Source: Polymorphobacter_B sp038225475 (GTDB lineage Bacteria; Pseudomonadota; Alphaproteobacteria; Sphingomonadales; Sphingomonadaceae). Taken from it: DNA of 64,000 bases. The stretch spans positions 128,273 through 192,272 of the forward strand of contig JBBRRA010000007.1 of assembly GCA_038225475.1 (NCBI GenBank). The letters run 5' to 3'. Positions 61,595 through 64,000 of the stretch are shown here, piece after piece. The notes under the pieces are model-generated. The model searched no databases. It saw only the letters and a program-made list of their open reading frames with translations, and was not told the origin of the DNA. Each line of letters opens with the position of its first letter. Positions within the stretch are counted from its first letter, which is position 1. The position numbers and the translations under genes were made by a program.

Positions 61595-63335
61595 ATGAGT
61601 GCGATTCCAAATACGATCCGCCGAAGCGGGGTTTATCACTTTCGCCGGGTGATTCCGGCGGGCTTGCGGGACCAGCTTAGCCGCGGTGAATTGACTTGCA
61701 GCCTCCATACCCATGATGCTGCTGACGCGCGGATGTTGTCGCGCTGCCTTTATCTGCGATCAGAGGAATTATTCGGTGTTCTCAGGGGCGCAAGCGTGTT
61801 GAGCGATCAGGACATCGCCGCGCTGGTCCAGGATTTCTATGCGACCCTGCTGGCGAAAGACACGCGCGATCGGCTGATGAATGACTTACCCGAGCCCGAG
61901 GCGTTGCGTCTGGCCAAGGTCGAGCATTATCGACTGCTGAGTGAGCGGTCGCGGATCGATCTAGCGAGCAACGCTTTTGCGTCGGTCGAGCTAATCACTG
62001 AAGCCATGCTGGCACGTCGCTTCGGCGCGGATGCGCGCTTTGACAAGCCAAGTGTCCGGCGAGTTCAGCAGGCGATGCTGCGCGCAGGCGCCGAGGTCTC
62101 CGAGACGCTCCGCGCCCGCGCTGAGGGGGACTTCAATTACGAGCCTCGCGACAAGCTGCTGGTTGCGGCACTGGCCGAGGCTCCGGCGATGGCGCCCGCA
62201 GCGCCTGCCGCCGCCACACCTCCTGTTGCGGCGACGGCCGATGTGCCGGCGGCGATCGACGGACTAGCGTTTTCGGTCGAAGCCAACAGATTTCGCGAAA
62301 CCCAGCTGCGCCGCAAAATATGGGAGCATCAGACCTATCTGCAGGCGCGCAAGACCTATGCACTATTCCTCGAATGTCTCGGCGATCGCCCGCTGGCGGC
62401 CTTCACCAGGCGCGACGCGGCGGCGTTCAAGAGCCTGCTCGAGGATCTGCCGGCTAATTACGGCAAGGCAGCCGAGTATCGCGGCATGACTGCGCGCGAT
62501 TGTTGAAGGTTCAAAGGGCAAAATGGTCGACCTTTTGACAGCCCGCACCGTCCAGCGCCATTTCGCTGCGCTGTCGGCGTTGTGGGAAAGTGCGATCGAG
62601 CAGGGCAACGAGACGACCAATATATTCAGTGGCTGGAAGTTCGCCGCCGCTAAACGCGCGCGCGATCAGCGGTCGATGTGGAGTTCGGACGAGCTGCGGG
62701 TTCTGTTCGCTACCCCAGTGTGGTCCGGCTGCCAGTCTCCACACCGTCGATCAAAGCTGGGAGACCTGATCCTACGCGACGAAAAGTTTTGGCTACCGCT
62801 GATCGCGGTGTTCTCCGGCATGCGCCAGGAAGAAATCTGCCAGCTGCGCTTGGCCGATGTGCGGCAAGAGGAGGGCGTCTGGGTATTCGATCTCAATACC
62901 CGGAACGGGCAGCAGCTGAAGAACGCCAATGCCGTCCGGCACGTCCCGATCCATACCCAACTGATCCGGCTTGGCTTCCTTAGCTATGCCGACACGCAGC
63001 GCCACAAAGAGCAGCCGATGTTGTTCCCAAACCTCACTCCGGGGGGTGCGGACGATCGTCTTGGACACAATTATTCGAAATGGTTCAGCCGCTATCGGCA
63101 GGAGGTAAAGCTGTTTGTGCCTGGCCGCGACTTCCATTCCTTTCGTCACAGCGCCACGACCTTTATGGCGCGCGCTGACGTCCCTGCCACAGTGATCGAC
63201 GAGCTTACCGGTCATGCCACGGCCGGTGAAACTGCTCGTTACAGTAAAGGTTTGACCGTGCAAAACCTGAGCGCGGCGATCGAGCGGATCGATATTGGGG
63301 TCGACCTGACTGCTCTGGTCGAGAACCCACGGTAA
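61595..63335 (+). pseudogene. Tyrosine-recombinase integrase, frameshifted
   Basis: Two adjacent frames together make one phage/island integrase of roughly 580 residues. The first (61595-62506) carries an N-terminal DUF6538-like motif (IPNTIRRSGVYHFRRVIPAGLR), an Ala/Pro linker and the core-binding domain, and stops at TGA 62504-62506. The second, in the +1 frame (about 62499-63335), holds the whole catalytic domain: Arg in SGMRQEEICQLRL, HSFRHSATTF, the later GH in ELTGHATAGETARYSKG and its Tyr. Joining them reads MTARD-IVEGSKGKMVDLL, which suggests loss of two bases (GATATT to GATT) near 62498. A restart at 62523 without the N-terminal half is unlikely to be active. Confidence 0.85.
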
Positions 63336-63364
63336 CCTTGGCGTCTAGGAAGCGCTCGTCCCAC

Positions 63365-64000
63365 TTAGCATTCTGTCGGTACGAAGCTGCGTCGCCCCTT
63401 AAGCCATCCGCGAGCCGTAGCGTTGTCGATACCGCCGCGCGCTGACTGACCCATTTTGGCAAGGGCATTGCGGACAGCCGATTCTTCCATCTGTGCCAGC
63501 AAGGCGAGGTGCCGAGTGGACAGGCTTTCCATCGGTTCGTTGTCCAGCAGCCACCGGGCATGCGCCATGTCGCCCACCTGGCGGATTACGCTCCGAGGAT
63601 CAGCCATTGGCGACTGCATCATGACGTAGCCGGCTACGTAGCTGTCCAGCAAGTAGCTAAGATCGGTCCATTCCTCGGGCCCGTATCGTCCGGGATCGCC
63701 GATCTGAAAGGCGTAGTCATAGGCTATGTCGAACAGTCTTTTTGCCTTGAAACGATCCAGGCTGATGGCACTCCAATTGGTCTCGTCGTACGGCATGGAA
63801 GGCTCATCAGGCGCGAAGCCAATAAACGCCGTGGCTGCTTCGGGACCTGCCCAACGCGCGATCGTCGCGGCGTGTGCAATCAGCGTTTGCGCCAAGTCCT
63901 TATGAAGATCGCCCCGTTCCAACGGGGCAGACCGGATCAGCACGCTGGCTGGTACCTGTGCCTCTACCTCCTGAAAGTCGAGCGACGCCGGGCTGATCAG
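63365..64000 (-). CDS. Unrecognised gene of the integrated element, partial at the window edge
   Basis: The frame is open without stop to the end of the window; 211 codons are visible and its true start lies beyond 64000. Reading from the edge gives LISPASLDFQEVEAQVPASVL, and it ends SARGGIDNATARGWLKGRRSFVPTEC. No known domain was recognised. The last 40 residues (LAKMGQSARGGIDNATARGWLKG) look like a helix-turn-helix. It is convergent with the integrase pseudogene and probably belongs to the same element. No gene-bearing terminator is seen between them. Confidence 0.6.
   Translation of the reverse strand: MISPASLDFQEVEAQVPASVLIRSAPLERGDLHKDLAQTLIAHAATIARWAGPEAATAFIGFAPDEPSMPYDETNWSAISLDRFKAKRLFDIAYDYAFQIGDPGRYGPEEWTDLSYLLDSYVAGYVMMQSPMADPRSVIRQVGDMAHARWLLDNEPMESLSTRHLALLAQMEESAVRNALAKMGQSARGGIDNATARGWLKGRRSFVPTEC

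Overview
The window reads as chromosomal DNA of a high-GC alphaproteobacterium, most likely a member of the Sphingomonadales. This assignment is inferred from gene content and order: an mdh-sucC-sucD-sucA-sucB-lpd block, a SahR-type ArsR/methyltransferase fusion driving metF and a two-gene metH, type-5 uracil-DNA glycosylase, rplM-rpsI next to COX15, a UbiK-YbjN-ProC block, frequent GTG starts and very GC-rich third codon positions. Genes are tightly packed, with many 4-bp ATGA/GTGA overlaps. No rRNA, CRISPR array or complete insertion sequence was seen.

Layout. 0-7 kb: ppx/gppA and rlmE; an M28 peptidase operon that contains the agmatine-to-putrescine pair aguA and aguB with a small membrane protein between them; udgB; folK, whose stop codon lies inside tRNA-Lys(TTT). 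7.1-11.7 kb (minus strand): a complete spore-coat-U type chaperone-usher fimbrial operon (pilin, chaperone, usher, tip subunit) behind a gene-free regulatory stretch of almost 0.8 kb. 12.5-24.1 kb: a PaaI thioesterase, zapE, then the TCA-cycle block, broken by one AT-rich foreign gene between mdh and sucC and by a REP-like palindrome between sucB and lpd. 24.2-30.4 kb: TRIC-family channel, S41 peptidase, sppA, and groES-groEL with CIRCE and a terminator. 30.4-37.5 kb: two small lipoproteins with mlaA, facing the sahR-metF-metH1-metH2 methionine operon across a shared promoter with a perfect operator palindrome. 37.5-45.3 kb: bpt, threonine ammonia-lyase, a beta-hydroxyacid dehydrogenase with an amidohydrolase, a DsbD-like protein and an SDR enzyme. 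45.3-52.6 kb: rpsI/rplM, DUF2237/COX15, dgkA facing a Fur-family regulator, dxs, tlyA, tspO, ubiK. 52.7-61.4 kb: ybjN, proC, a COQ9-like gene, marR facing a branched-chain aminotransferase, then polysaccharide genes (SLBB export protein, sugar epimerase, WecA-like transferase). 61.4-64 kb: tRNA-Gln(TTG) followed by a frameshifted tyrosine integrase and an unrecognised gene running off the edge, which marks the start of an integrated element.

How parts work together: SucA/SucB/Lpd, SucCD and Mdh cover 2-oxoglutarate to oxaloacetate apart from succinate oxidation and fumarase. MetF supplies methyl-THF to the B12-dependent MetH pair under control of a regulator expected to sense S-adenosylhomocysteine. 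AguA and AguB make putrescine. UbiK and a COQ9-like protein hint at ubiquinone assembly. The strongest candidates for a second look are the sahR promoter (operator lodged between -35 and -10, probably leaderless), the foreign gene translationally coupled to sucC, the fimbrial operon beside tRNA-Lys, and the element at tRNA-Gln.
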